From contig NW_004086894.1 of assembly GCF_000220395.1 (NCBI RefSeq), positions 1,193 to 65,192 on the forward strand: a stretch of 64,000 bases of DNA. Direction: 5' to 3'. Position numbers and translations under genes: made by a program. The notes under the pieces were generated by a model. That model saw only the letters and a program-made list of their open reading frames with translations. It did not search any database and was not told the origin of the DNA. This document shows positions 1 through 17,022 of this stretch, piece after piece; position 1 is the first letter of the stretch; each line of letters starts with the position of its first letter. The DNA is from Ichthyophthirius multifiliis. Its lineage: Eukaryota; Ciliophora; Oligohymenophorea; Hymenostomatida.

Positions 1-438
1 AAATTTTTCTTATTTCAATTAAAAATTATAATCACACAAATATATATTTAACACATATTTAAATATAATTAAAAACTAAATATACAAATTTATGAGAATT
101 CTTTTATTAAGAAAATATATAGTTTTATTATATTTAAATTAATATTATAAATAATTTTTTCATTAAAATGTATTTTATTTTATTTTTATCAATGTCTTTT
201 TTATATTTAAATAAAACACAGTGAATTTTTATTTATAATAATAAAAAAAAAACAGAGAAAATAAAAAAGAACTAAAGTATTTAATATAAATACATGATTT
301 AATTTATATTTAATTAAAAGAATATTTTTTATATTATTTTTTTATATTTTTTATAAAAAATAAATATTTTTTAATATAAAAATAAAAATATATAAATTTA
401 ACTAATTTTATTATAAAAAATTAAATATAAAATTATAA
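1..438. other. AT-rich intergenic DNA
   Basis: No open frame with codon-like composition and no recognisable motif; only A/T runs. It ends at the snRNA-type element at 439. Confidence 0.6.
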
Positions 439-446
439 ACCCATAA
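439..446 (+). promoter_or_regulatory. Candidate snRNA-type proximal sequence element (ACCCATAA)
   Basis: The octamer ACCCATAA stands out in otherwise nearly G/C-free DNA about 100 bp upstream of a structured, T-run-terminated element. From memory, Tetrahymena snRNA and telomerase RNA genes carry a similar upstream element, but usually closer to the start. A start near 500 rather than 545 would give that spacing. This is inference from motif and context only. Confidence 0.35.
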
Positions 447-544
447 ACGATTATATATAATTAACTTTTTTTATATTATAAAATAAATATTTAATAATTA
501 TATATTAAATAATAATATCTTATTAATTATATGGTTATTTTATG

Positions 545-670
545 CCTAGTTAACAACATCAATTGTTGAACACTAACAAATTTAACCTAAATAAACTAGA
601 CTACTCCACTGTAAGGATGCTTATTATGTGTTCTTTACTACTTAACTAGTCAAACAATCTTTTTTTTTTT
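545..670 (+). ncRNA. Candidate Pol III-type small structured RNA
   Basis: A 125-nt island clearly richer in G/C than its surroundings, ending in a run of T (660-670) like an RNA polymerase III terminator. It folds by eye: CTAGTTAA (546-553) pairs perfectly with TTAACTAG (642-649); CAACA (554-558) pairs with TGTTG (564-568); AACAC (569-573) pairs with GTGTT (628-632). This gives a closed three-way-junction-like shape. It has no open reading frame. It is not telomerase RNA (no CAACCCCAA-type template), not U6, 5S, SRP or RNase P by the signature sequences I know, and not a tRNA. The identity is unknown and the ends are approximate. Confidence 0.4.
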
Positions 671-856
671 AGATTTTCATTTATATATAAATCAGTCAAA
701 ATTAAATATTAATATTTTTTTATTTTTTTTGTTAAAACAAAACATATAACTATATAATTAATTATATTTATAAAATACTATATTTTTCATTTTTTTTGAA
801 AAAAATTAAAAAAAAATAATAAAAAAAAAAAACGCAAAGAGAAAAAAAATTAAAAA

Positions 857-1707
857 ATGGAAGGTAATAATAAATCATAAAAAAATACATATATATATAC
901 ATATATATATATTAAAATAATATATATATATATATATATAAATTAGAATAATTATTATAAAAAGTTGAATAAATAACAGAATAAAATCAATATATAAACT
1001 CATAAGAGGACAATTTTTAACAAATTAATTAATTTCATGATCCCACAGACAGACCTTTAGGCGGTCGTAAAGTATAAATAACAGAATATCCAACTGAAGG
1101 GGATATAAATTAATATACAGATCGACCTTTAGGTGGTAGGAAAATAAACATTTCTGAATTTCCAGAAAATAATGATTAATAAGTAAAGAAAGTAGTACAG
1201 AGATAATTTTTAAAAAGGGATATTTAAAAAAAGGAAGAAAATAAAAATAATTAATAAAAAATAAATAATTAATAAATAGAAGAAGAATAAAGTCAAATAA
1301 ATTAAACTGATTATGAAAATAATTAAAACATAGAAAATGTATTAATCCCAGAAAGACCTTTAATAGGTCTTAAAATATAAATATAAGAATAATTATATGA
1401 TTAATAATAATAAGAAAGGCCCCTTGGAGGTAGAAAACTACAAATTTCTGAATTTCCGACTGATTAATAGCAAAAAATATAACTTTCAGAACAAATAAAT
1501 GACTAATTCTAATAAGAAAGACCTTAATGTGGTAGCAAAATATAAATTTAAGATTTTAATTTTTAAAATAATTAAAAATAAATAGATAATAGAGCTTTAG
1601 GTGGTCGAAAAATAAATATAAGCGAAATAAATAATAAAGAAGAAGAAAGTGAAGATTAAAGTAAAAAATAAAAAAAAAAAATAAAAAATAAAAAAAAAAA
1701 AAGATGA
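857..1707 (+). CDS. Small protein with six RPLGGRK-type repeats
   Basis: Not recognised. Exon 1 is 857-863 (ATG GAA G); an intron 864-979 (GTAATAAT..AACAG) restores the frame; exon 2 is 980-1707, ending at TGA. That gives 244 residues. The protein is built from six degenerate copies of a motif close to [DE]RPLGGRKI.ISEFP, starting near 1048, 1123, 1352, 1414, 1520 and 1590. The copies are separated by acidic, Gln/Asn-rich spacers of variable length, and the tail is a Lys-rich run. There is no signal peptide or membrane segment. Basic motifs spaced in a disordered chain suggest a multivalent binding protein, possibly cytoskeletal, but this is speculation. An alternative acceptor at 946 also keeps the frame. 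The next gene starts 46 bp downstream on the same strand. Confidence 0.65.
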
Positions 1708-1753
1708 ATAAACCTTATAATAAAAATTAAACAGTAAAATCATCAAAACAAAA

Positions 1754-7479
<5,726 letters not shown>

Positions 7480-7485
7480 ATGATA

Positions 7486-7559
<74 letters not shown>

Positions 7560-7623
7560 GATACTAATATATTAATTCATCTAAAAATTTTTTTTTCTAT
7601 AAAATAAAAATTATATAAATAAA

Positions 7624-8037
7624 TCATTTATAATTTAAAATATCTTTAATATATTTAATTTTTTCAATTAATTATTCCAATTCTTTTTCTTCTGAAATCC
7701 AAATACCTTTTGTATATTAATTATGTTAAAAGTAAATCATTTTTTATTATATATTATATCCATATTTAAATTATTCGTTTATATTTATTTAAAAATCATT
7801 TCCAACATCTCCTTGATCTAACTATACCAATTTATATTCTTTTCTTTCATTTTAATATAATTCTATTAAAAAACTTGATCCTTTTTCTTTCTTATGCCAT
7901 ACTACATTATCTGTATATTCCATCATTACGGTTACTTTACATACTTATAATATATTTTATAATTAAGGAAATATTTATTTTATTGCTTTATAATTTATTA
8001 TTTATATTTCCTCTTCTATTTATTCTGTGGTTAACAT
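7624..8037 (-). CDS. DCP1-like mRNA decapping activator (EVH1 domain)
   Basis: Single-exon gene of 137 residues; ATG at 8037, TGA at 7624-7626. The order of features matches the DCP1 EVH1 fold: an N-terminal helix (EIQIINYKAIKQIFP), the strand CKVTVMMEY, W-H-K followed by EKGSSFLIEL, a glycine-containing loop, FKYGYNIQQKMIYFQHN, and a GIW segment with a C-terminal amphipathic helix (EEKELEQLIEKIKYI). DCP1 activates the DCP2 decapping enzyme in cytoplasmic 5'-to-3' mRNA decay. The gene is essentially the EVH1 domain alone, without the C-terminal trimerisation region of animal DCP1, like the short yeast protein. The similarity is by pattern, so another EVH1/PH-fold protein is possible. Confidence 0.6.
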
Positions 8038-8153
8038 TTATATAAAAATTTAAAATTTTTTTAATAAAAACTTTTTTAAATAATATATAAAAAAAAAAAT
8101 ATTTAATTCTTTTATATTAATTTAATATTTTATATTAAAAATAAAATCTTAAT

Positions 8154-8672
8154 TCAAAATAGCGCACAATTTTAACAATATTTTTCATTATTTTATCTTT
8201 AGTCATAAATGCTTTTTCTTGAACTTTTTTTATAATCTAATTTACTATATTTAATAGTATTTTTTCTATCCATTAATTTATTTTATTATTATTTCTAAAA
8301 TTCTATTTAATATTTCAAATTATTTATATTAGTTTAAATACTTATATCTTCTTTAGTAATATTATCTAATAAACTTTAATAATAAAACATTTTTTAAGTT
8401 TTTTATTAAATTTTAATCTCCATTTATTTTATTTTTTCATTCTTATCTTATATATTTTCTTTTATATCTGTTAATTATTCATTCAATTTTTAATTTTATA
8501 TTTAGATTTCTTATTCTTAATTTTAAAACTCCAATAAACTTTATTCTATTTTTTATTAATTTTTTTATATTTAACTTTTAATTATATTTTATTAATCTTT
8601 TAAATTATTTAAATCATTTTAAAATATTTCTTTTCTTCTTTCTTATTACTTTTATTTTTTTGTTAAAAATAA

Positions 8673-8707
<35 letters not shown>

Positions 8708-9006
8708 ATTTTTTAAAAAAAATCACTTTAGAAAGAAAGCATTCTAAAAAACATAAATCACATACTTTAATTTTATTAACTGTTTTTTTAAAGCATTAAG
8801 GACAAACAGCTCCTCCACATATATTACTTTATTTTTATTTATATTAATCTTTATATATTTTATTTATACCAATTTTATTATTAAGAAAATTTAACACTAC
8901 ATATAATACAATATTAATTATTTTCTAAAGAAGTAGTATAAACTATATTTTATAGTTATAAATTATTTTATAAAACTTCATATTAAATAGATTCTTCTGA
9001 TAGCAT
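8154..9006 (-). CDS. Divergent FYVE-type zinc finger with coiled coil and C-terminal CaaX
   Basis: Exons (minus strand) 9006-8870 and 8826-8154 with a 43-nt intron; 269 residues. Residues about 34-80 hold four CxxC pairs (CIIC, CNIC, CPQC, CDLC) spaced as in FYVE fingers, with the CGGAVCPQC core and KVCDLC end. FYVE domains usually bind phosphatidylinositol 3-phosphate on endosomes, but the basic R(R/K)HHCR patch that does so is absent (replaced by QQQNCNICGG), so lipid binding is doubtful. The rest is a long Gln/Lys/Glu-rich coiled coil. The last four residues are CALF, a possible prenylation (CaaX) box. An AT-rich stretch around 8640-8735 might be a second in-frame intron. The role is probably membrane tethering or trafficking, by inference. 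Confidence 0.7.
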
Positions 9007-9009
9007 CTT

Positions 9010-9411
9010 TAATTATATTTTTTTTTCAACAAATTAAAAATTATTAGTTTTTTATACGTACGGAATCTGATTAAATATTTAATGCTATTTATTGATTTTT
9101 TATATATTTTTTATAAATAAATGAAACAAAAAATATGTTAAATTACATCCTAATAATTATGATTTTTCCATTTACTTTAATTATATATAAAAAAATAATA
9201 TATATATATATATATATAAATATACTTTTTACAAAAAAATTAATTAATTTATAAATAATAAAAAATCCCCTTCTAGAAAAAATAGACAAAATTTTTATTT
9301 TTTAATAAATAAAAAATATTAACTAAAAACAACAACAAAAATAATTTTTTTTATTTATTGACACAATACATTACCCACTAAATATTTATTCTCCTAAATC
9401 ATCTTTTTAGA
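9010..9411. other. AT-rich intergenic DNA between divergent genes
   Basis: Separates the minus-strand FYVE-like gene from a plus-strand small gene and presumably holds both promoters. No recognisable motif beyond A/T runs and a (TA)n stretch near 9198-9225. Confidence 0.5.
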
Positions 9412-9606
9412 ATGAAAAATCAAAGATTTATTCTTAAATTCAAAAGCTTCAACCAAAAATATCATTAAAAGAGTTTCTTATTAAAAAAATAATAGCTTTC
9501 ACATGATTTTTTTGTTTCGAATTCTTACAATGCACATGTTAATAAAGTAAGAACTAAAAGAAAAATCTAAAATTACTTTAAGTTAAATTTTCAATTAATA
9601 TATTGA
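9412..9606 (+). CDS. Small basic protein, possibly a mitochondrial ribosomal protein
   Basis: An ORF of 64 codons with higher G/C and more varied codons than the flanking DNA, which is why it is reported. It starts MKNQRFILKFKSFNQK, an amphipathic basic N-terminus suited to mitochondrial import, and ends after HVNKVRTKRKIQNYF. The spacing of His, the TKRK cluster and the following Asn/Phe is loosely like bacterial-type ribosomal protein bL28, but I cannot confirm this. Coding-like sequence continues after the TGA (to about 9700), so a missed intron may extend the gene. Confidence 0.4.
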
Positions 9607-10589
9607 AAAAAAGAACTTTTTATTTCTTTCAAAAATATCTACGAATAAATTACAAAAAATATTATTAAAAAATTTCCATTTAAATTTTATAAAGACACCA
9701 CATTTTAAAATTTAAAGCATTAAATTTAGTTATAAAAAAATAAAAAATTCAGGAAATTTGACTAAAAATATTGTTCCGAAAAATATAAAATAATTAATTT
9801 TTTTTTTTAAAAAAATAAATTAATTAAATATATAAAATATCATAATAAAGACTTAAAAGTTTTTTATTTAATTTATTTATAAAAAATTCTTCAGATTATT
9901 ACATTAAAAATTAAAATTTAATTAATTTAAAATAAAAATTATTAAATATATATTTATTATTTATGTAAATATATTTTATATTATTTAATGTATTATAGCT
10001 ACGATTTTAATTATATATAAAATTTAATTATCTGAGAATTGTAAAAAAAAGGAAATTTATTAATTAAGAGTCTTAAAAGAAAAAGAAAAAATATTAAAAT
10101 ACAAAATTATATTAAAAAACCATATATTCAATATATTATAAATGTTTAATAGATTAATAATGCAGATTTTTATAAGTATGATTTATAAAAATCATATAAG
10201 AATATTAAAAAGTTTGTAATAATATAAATAAAAAAAAAATTAAAATATCTAAAAAAATATATTATATAAAAAAGATATTTTTAATAAAATTGTAATTTTA
10301 AATAAAAAAAAATATTAATATAAAGATAATGTGATATTTTAATAATGCAAATATAATTGTATTAATTTAAAATAAAAAATAATATATTATAATTTAATAA
10401 TATAAATAAAATAAATTAAAATAAAATCAAATCAAATAAAATAAAGTTTCAATTAATTAAATTAAATATATATTAATAGAATTGAATAAAATAATATAAT
10501 ATTAAAAATATAAAATACAAAAAATATATATTTTATAGTAAATATTAAATAATAATATTAATTATTTTCTAACAAAAAAGTTAAAAAAA
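9607..10589. other. AT-rich intergenic DNA
   Basis: The first 100 bp may be the 3' end or a further exon of the preceding small gene. The rest is A/T runs with no coding signal on either strand that I can see. Confidence 0.5.
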
Positions 10590-10784
10590 ATGACAGCTTT
10601 AAAAAATTCTGTACTCTTATTAGGATTAATTGGAGCTCCTTTCGTTTACCTTAATTATAGATAGGATATTTATAATTTTTATAGCCAATATTTTGGAACA
10701 CATAATTAGAAATCAGAAAAAGAAGAAACATAAAAAAAATAGGAAAATGAATAAAAATAAATAAATTATTTTAAATATAATTGA
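10590..10784 (+). CDS. Small single-pass membrane protein
   Basis: Intronless, 64 residues, not recognised. The N-terminal segment SVLLLGLIGAPFVYL is a hydrophobic membrane span or signal anchor. It is followed by a Tyr/Phe-rich stretch (DIYNFYSQYFGTHN) and a Lys/Glu/Gln-rich soluble tail. Size and layout resemble small accessory subunits of mitochondrial inner-membrane complexes, but there is no specific motif. Codon content is richer in G/C than the surrounding DNA, which supports it as a real gene. Confidence 0.5.
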
Positions 10785-11754
10785 AAATATTATTAATATA
10801 TAATATAAAATTAATTTTTATATAATAATTTACAATTATGAATATATATATAATTATATAATAATATTAATCATTATATTTTTTATATTTATTCTTAATA
10901 AATTAATTTTCTTATTATTTAGAACTTTTTTATTTTTTTCATCAAATTATAATATATTATTTTCTTATAAATAATTTAATAATAAATTAAATAAATATTA
11001 AATAAAAGAATTTTTTTTTTTGTTATCAACTTATTTATCTTATATTTTAAATAATTTTGTTAAAAAACATAATTAATTAAATAATAATAAAAATATTTAT
11101 TTATTTTTTTTAAAAAAAGGATAATTCTTATTTTTTTATACTTATAATTTTTTATATCTTTTTTATTTTATATTTTTATTTAAAACATAATATTTAATAT
11201 TTAAAATTATATTATATTTTATTTATTTAAGTATATTTGATTATTTACTTTCAAATTTATAAATACATGAATTTTTTTATTTTTTATTTTAATAAATTTA
11301 AAAATTAGTATTTTTTCATTACTTAATATATTTAAAAAGACTTATCTAAATATTCTTTAGTAAAATTTGATACCAAAATTGATTTTTTTTTAATTAAATT
11401 TTAAACTAACTATTAGTAAATATAATTTATAAATTATATATATTTAATATTTACAAATAAATATTATTAAATAAAATATTTTTTTTATACATATTATATT
11501 TATATAAAAATAACTATTTCTAATATATATTTTGATTATAAAATAACCTATTAATAGAATAGTTATATATATATATTTATATATTAAAATCAAATTATAG
11601 TTTAACTAGTTATATATTCATATATATATACTTAATTATTTTAATAATTTAACTTTTATTTTTATCTGTAATAAGTACATTTTTTTATAATATAACATAT
11701 ATATTAATTAATATACATAAAATCAAAATATTTTTAAAGCAAATAAATAGATTT
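10785..11754. other. AT-rich intergenic DNA
   Basis: Between convergent genes (small membrane protein on +, TMEM231 on -). Only A/T-rich low-complexity sequence, no convincing gene. Confidence 0.5.
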
Positions 11755-12121
11755 TCAGTCTATTTTTGATTTTTTTTTTTTATAAGTCTCAGGTAAATCA
11801 TCCTAAGCATTAACTATAAAAACTCCATATTAAAATATTTTCTAAGTTACAAAATACAATGTAAACAAAACAACTATAAAAATACTAAAATATTAAGCCC
11901 AAGCAAACTTGAAAGTTTCTAAAATTGATGGTTAATATCTTTTTATTTAATTAAATAAATGTATTAAAAATGATTTTAATACATTAATTTTTAGTATTTT
12001 GGTATATTAACTTTAGTTGTTATAACTAAATCATTATTATTATTTTTAGGAATATTGTATGATTAAAATTTAAATAAAGTAGTCTCTGAATAAAAATATA
12101 CATGAATATATATATAAAATA

Positions 12122-12166
<45 letters not shown>

Positions 12167-13205
12167 TATTTATTATTATATATATATATATATATATATT
12201 TTATTTATTTTATATATTTATATATATATACATGATTATATAATATAAATTTACCATTTCTTTTTATATAATAATTTAAAATTTTTTAAATATTAGGATA
12301 ACTATCATTAGGAATATTTTATGGAAAAGGCAAATTATTATATATATTTCTTATGTAATTTCTATTAAAAAAATAAAATATTAAAATAATTAATGTTTTA
12401 TTTAATACCCAGTTTGTAAAGGATGGTTTTATTTTAATTAAATATCTCCATCTATAATAATGTTATATTTTCCATCCATACCATTAGAATCTAGTATTTA
12501 GAAATTAATAAGACTTTTCATTTATAAATTTAATAAGTCCTTTTTATAAATATATTTTTTCATTTTTTTTAAAAAAAAATACTTAAAATTTATAATCCAT
12601 AACCAAAGCAACATTAATACTTTAAATTTTATTAAAATAATTATTAATTCCATCTTTTTTTTACAAAGGAATTATAATATCAATTAAAATTTAATCACAA
12701 ATAAGTTATTCTTCTTTATATTCAGGATCAAATTATTATGGTTTTGACTATTTTAATATTTAATGATAAAATAAAAATTATATGAATCAATTAAAAAAAA
12801 TACTTTAACAATAACTTAATCAATTATATTTATTTATTCCTAAGCTTATTTTTATGTATTATATATTTTATATTAATCAAGTAATTAAGGCACATTAGTT
12901 GAAACATAATATTAATTTGATTATAAATTATTATTTATTTTTATTCCACCTATTTCTATTATATATTAACCTGTAAAATATACTAAAGGTTGTTCATAAC
13001 CAGTTTTTACAGTTATAAAAAAGTCTATATTTTTTAAATTATATAATTACATTATAAATTAAATAATATTACTTTAAGCACTAAAAGATAAAAAGAAAGG
13101 AAGACCGAAAGTAAATAAAATAGTAAAAATACAAAAAAATTATGCTTTTGAACAAAATGCGGCAGTATAATATGTTGCGAAATTTTCTGTGATTAAATTT
13201 ATCAT
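11755..13205 (-). CDS. TMEM231: TMEM231, ciliary transition-zone membrane protein
   Basis: Seven exons fixed by phase (minus strand): 13205-13073, 13024-12804, 12747-12583, 12539-12409, 12361-12255, 12085-11983, 11938-11755. They sum to 1044 nt, 347 residues (human protein about 316). Family signatures are clear: an N-terminal YYTAAFCSKAQFF leading into the first membrane span, GYEQPLVYF just after it, DGDIQLKQNHPL in the lumenal/extracellular domain, and YQPSILETFKFAWAQYFS entering the second span near the C-terminus. TMEM231 belongs to the MKS/B9 complex that gates membrane proteins at the base of cilia. It lies 154 bp downstream of the CFAP54 stop, in the same orientation. Confidence is high because several separated motifs and all intron phases agree. 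Confidence 0.92.
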
Positions 13206-13359
13206 TATATAATAAAAAATTTGTATTTGTATTTGTATTTTTAAATTTTTTTTTTTTTAATAAATAAAATATCTATAAAAAATTTTAAATATTTATTTTT
13301 TTATTATTAAAATATAAAAATTATTTTGAAAAAAAATAAAAAATATTAATATAAATTTT

Positions 13360-14380
13360 CATTAGTATTTAGAAAAATGAAAGTATCTAAAAATTGCCAA
13401 AACATTATAATTTTTACAATAAAGTCCCGTAATACTAAATAAATCAATAAAAATTTAAATATTCTCATGATTTAATTCCGGAATAAATTATTAATATTAT
13501 CCTAATATATTTTTATCTTCTTTTTTATTTAAACTAAAGTTTAAAACATTACCCCTAGTCGTATTTTCATCATTATTTTTATATTACTCTTCCTTTAAGA
13601 AAAAATGCATACCAAAATCTTAAAATAATAAAATAAAATTCTTATTATGAACTTTATAGTCTCTTTCTTTTGTCGCAGGTGGTTTTTTATCAGATTTTTA
13701 CATATTAGTTTTCAAATCTAAGCTTCTTTATAATAAATTGTCTAATTTTTAATCACTTATATATATCTAATATATTATTATAATTTTATTTAAAAAAAAT
13801 AAATATTTTATTACAGATCCATATACTATTTATTTATCGTTTTCAAAAATCAATTCATCTAATTGTTCTTATGTTAACTAACTAATTATTTAGCTTTTAT
13901 CCAAATGACCAAATATATATAAAAATTTATGTTCACCAAACTCTTTATTATAAATACTTTTCATTATAATTGATCCTATTTTTTTAATATTATATATTAA
14001 AAAAATAAATATTTAAATAGAAAAAAATACCATCAATAGATTAAGTTTCTATATTTTAAATAACATAATTTTGAGCATAACTTTGATATTAGTTTTTTAA
14101 AAATCTATGTAACTTTATATAAAAATATTATAATTATATAAAAAAAAAAATACTTTAGTTATTTAATTTTAAAGATAACTATTTGTAAATGTTAAAATTT
14201 AAGATTCTTTATTTAATTTTACTAAATATAATAATAAATCAACACTATTGACATTATATTTTTTTTATGACTCATCAAATAAAATAACACCCGATTATTA
14301 AGAATTATAATCCTAAATATGTGTATAAATATAAAAATAAATAAATATGTAAATATATAAAACTTTAAAATATATAAATA

Positions 14381-14428
<48 letters not shown>

Positions 14429-16990
14429 ATTTATATACTTATTTATATAATAAATCGCTTTATATAATATTATAATATATATCAGATGGTAATTAATTCA
14501 TATTAGTTATTTAATTTTTAGCTTCTTCATGGAAATTTTCTTTAAGGCTTATTTTATATTTGGAAACTAAAATTGAATATTTTAAACAATTATGCGCTTC
14601 TTATTCAAACTTTGAAGATTCTTCTTGATCGTTTTTAATTAATTAATCTATTTCATTGTTCAGAGTATCTTATTTATCTTTATTTAATTATTCGTATTTT
14701 TATTATAGTTCTTTTAAATCTATATACTAGTAATTTACTCTTGGCTTATATTCTCTTTTCAATAGACATATTTAAGCTTATTAAAAAAACAAGTCTTCAC
14801 TTAATCTATTATTTTCTATAAAAAGGCATTCGCCCCTTCCTAAAATAGACAAAGCCTAATCTAGTCTTTTTTAAGCTTCATCGAGTAAGGAGATCATATT
14901 TTCTTTTAAAATTTAAGAAAAATTTGGTAACTCAATTAAATATTTATTCCTACAAACATCCCTGTGAGGTTTTTTAAGAGTTAGTAATTCATATTTTTTA
15001 GCTTATTCTTTTATTTAATCATCTTTAGATTTAATGTTTTTCTGATATCTAAATTAAATATTAATATGAATATATATAAATATATATTAATATATATAAT
15101 ATTTTTTTTTTTACAATTAAATATAATAATTTTAAAATGAAAAAAGATCTTTATAAAACAATGCTTAATAAAATAAAGCAAACATGTAATTTAATTCAAT
15201 CCTTAAAGATATTGGTACAATAAAATTTATACTTAAATTATTAATATTTTCTAATTTCTTTAACATCTTATATATCTTCTCATCAACTTCTTAACCTTAA
15301 ACATGTAAAACAAAATAACAATTAATATATCTTAAACAAGCCCTCATATATATTGCTATATTTTTCATATAATTATTATAAATAAGTTTTGCATTATTTG
15401 AATTTTCAATATCTATGTTATTATAGGTATATTTACATTCTTTCATAAAATCATAATTAGGTAAAGGATTAAGAGATTCAATCTATTTATAAACAAATAA
15501 AATTTTATAAGTATAAAAATATAAAAAAAATATATAAAAATATATATTTATATTAATTTAAATAATTAAATATATATTTATATATATATATATATATATA
15601 TATTTATTTATATTTATATATATATTAAAATTTATTTTTTTATTTATAATTTTTTATATATATAGATATATATATACTTTCATATCAGTCTTTATTTCTT
15701 CATTTTTTTTTCCTTTTGAATCATCTTTTTTTCCTTTATAATCTTCATTATTTTTTTTTAAATCTTTTCTTGCAGCTTTTATATTTTATTAAGACCTGTC
15801 TTATCTTTTTAGTATTTCTTCTTATATTTCAGATGGTAATTATAATTCACTACATGTTTAAACACCTTCATCGAAAGCCTTTTTATTAATATTTTATAAA
15901 GTACAATCATAACTTATTTCATCTAAAATTTTTTCTGCTTTTAAATAAGCATCTTAAAAATAATTCAATGCCGATTAATGTTACTTTTTTTCAAATAATA
16001 TCTCTCCATAATCACCTAATAAATTTACATACTCAAAATCTTCATCTAAATGATATTTTATATGATATTATATAGTTTCTTCGAATTTTTCATTTGCTTC
16101 TTTTATTTTTCCTTTCTTAATGTTTATTCTTGCTGTATACTATATTTTTTTTTTATATATTATATTTAATAATATATATAAATATATATATATATTATAT
16201 ATATATATATATTTATATATATAAATATTTATATTTTATTACTTATTCTAATATTCCATAATAATATTATTCTTTGACCTATAAGCATTCTTTTTTAGCT
16301 ATTTCAATCAATTTTTAACAATCATCATATCTATTTTATTTAAATAAAACAATGCATATTTATGTCCTTATTTTAATCCACCAAAAAGCATTTAAATGTC
16401 TTCTGGATTTTCTATTTTCTGTTAAAAAACATAACTTTTCTCTTTATTATTCCTATTCTTGTTTTTTTTTTTATACAGTTTTTATATTTGATGAATCGCT
16501 TTTATTATCTTGTTTTTCAATTTTACTACTATTTTTTTTAATTACTTGAGAATTCATTTATTCCCAAATATTACTTTATACTTTTTATATAATAAAAATA
16601 AATATGTAATTAATAAATAACATTTACTTTTTTAAAATTTAAAAATATCTAAATCATTTTAAAGTTTAGTGTTTTCTATTTCTATATTTTCAAGTTCTTC
16701 TCCAGTTTCAACTTATCTATATTCATTACAATACTAATATAAGTTATTAATTGCATATACCAATACATAATAACATTTAGAATATAAATTCATAGACTAA
16801 AAAATCTTATTTATAAGAAATCTAGTACGTGCTATCATAAGTAAATATTCTTCTCTTTTTAAAATTTAATCTATTAATAATTCATTATTTGAAAAATATT
16901 CATCCTATATAATTTAATATTTAATAAATTAATATTCTTTATATATATTGGATATAAATGAATATAAATATAAATATTAATAAATATATT

Positions 16991-17022
<32 letters not shown>

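Noticed and set aside
545-670. Telomerase RNA or spliceosomal snRNA
   Set aside because: No CAACCCCAA-type template, no U6 ACAGAGA box or U5 loop; only the general Pol III-type layout fits.
12119-12235. (TA)n stretches (also 4890-4942, 7486-7555, 24811-24870, 41321-41368, 46820-46858, 58196-58240) as regulatory repeats
   Set aside because: Most lie inside introns or intergenic spacers and look like ordinary low-complexity DNA of this genome.
16352-16549. Plus-strand hydrophobic ORF
   Set aside because: Antisense of a CFAP54 exon that reads well on the minus strand (QICIVLFKQNRYDDCQKL).
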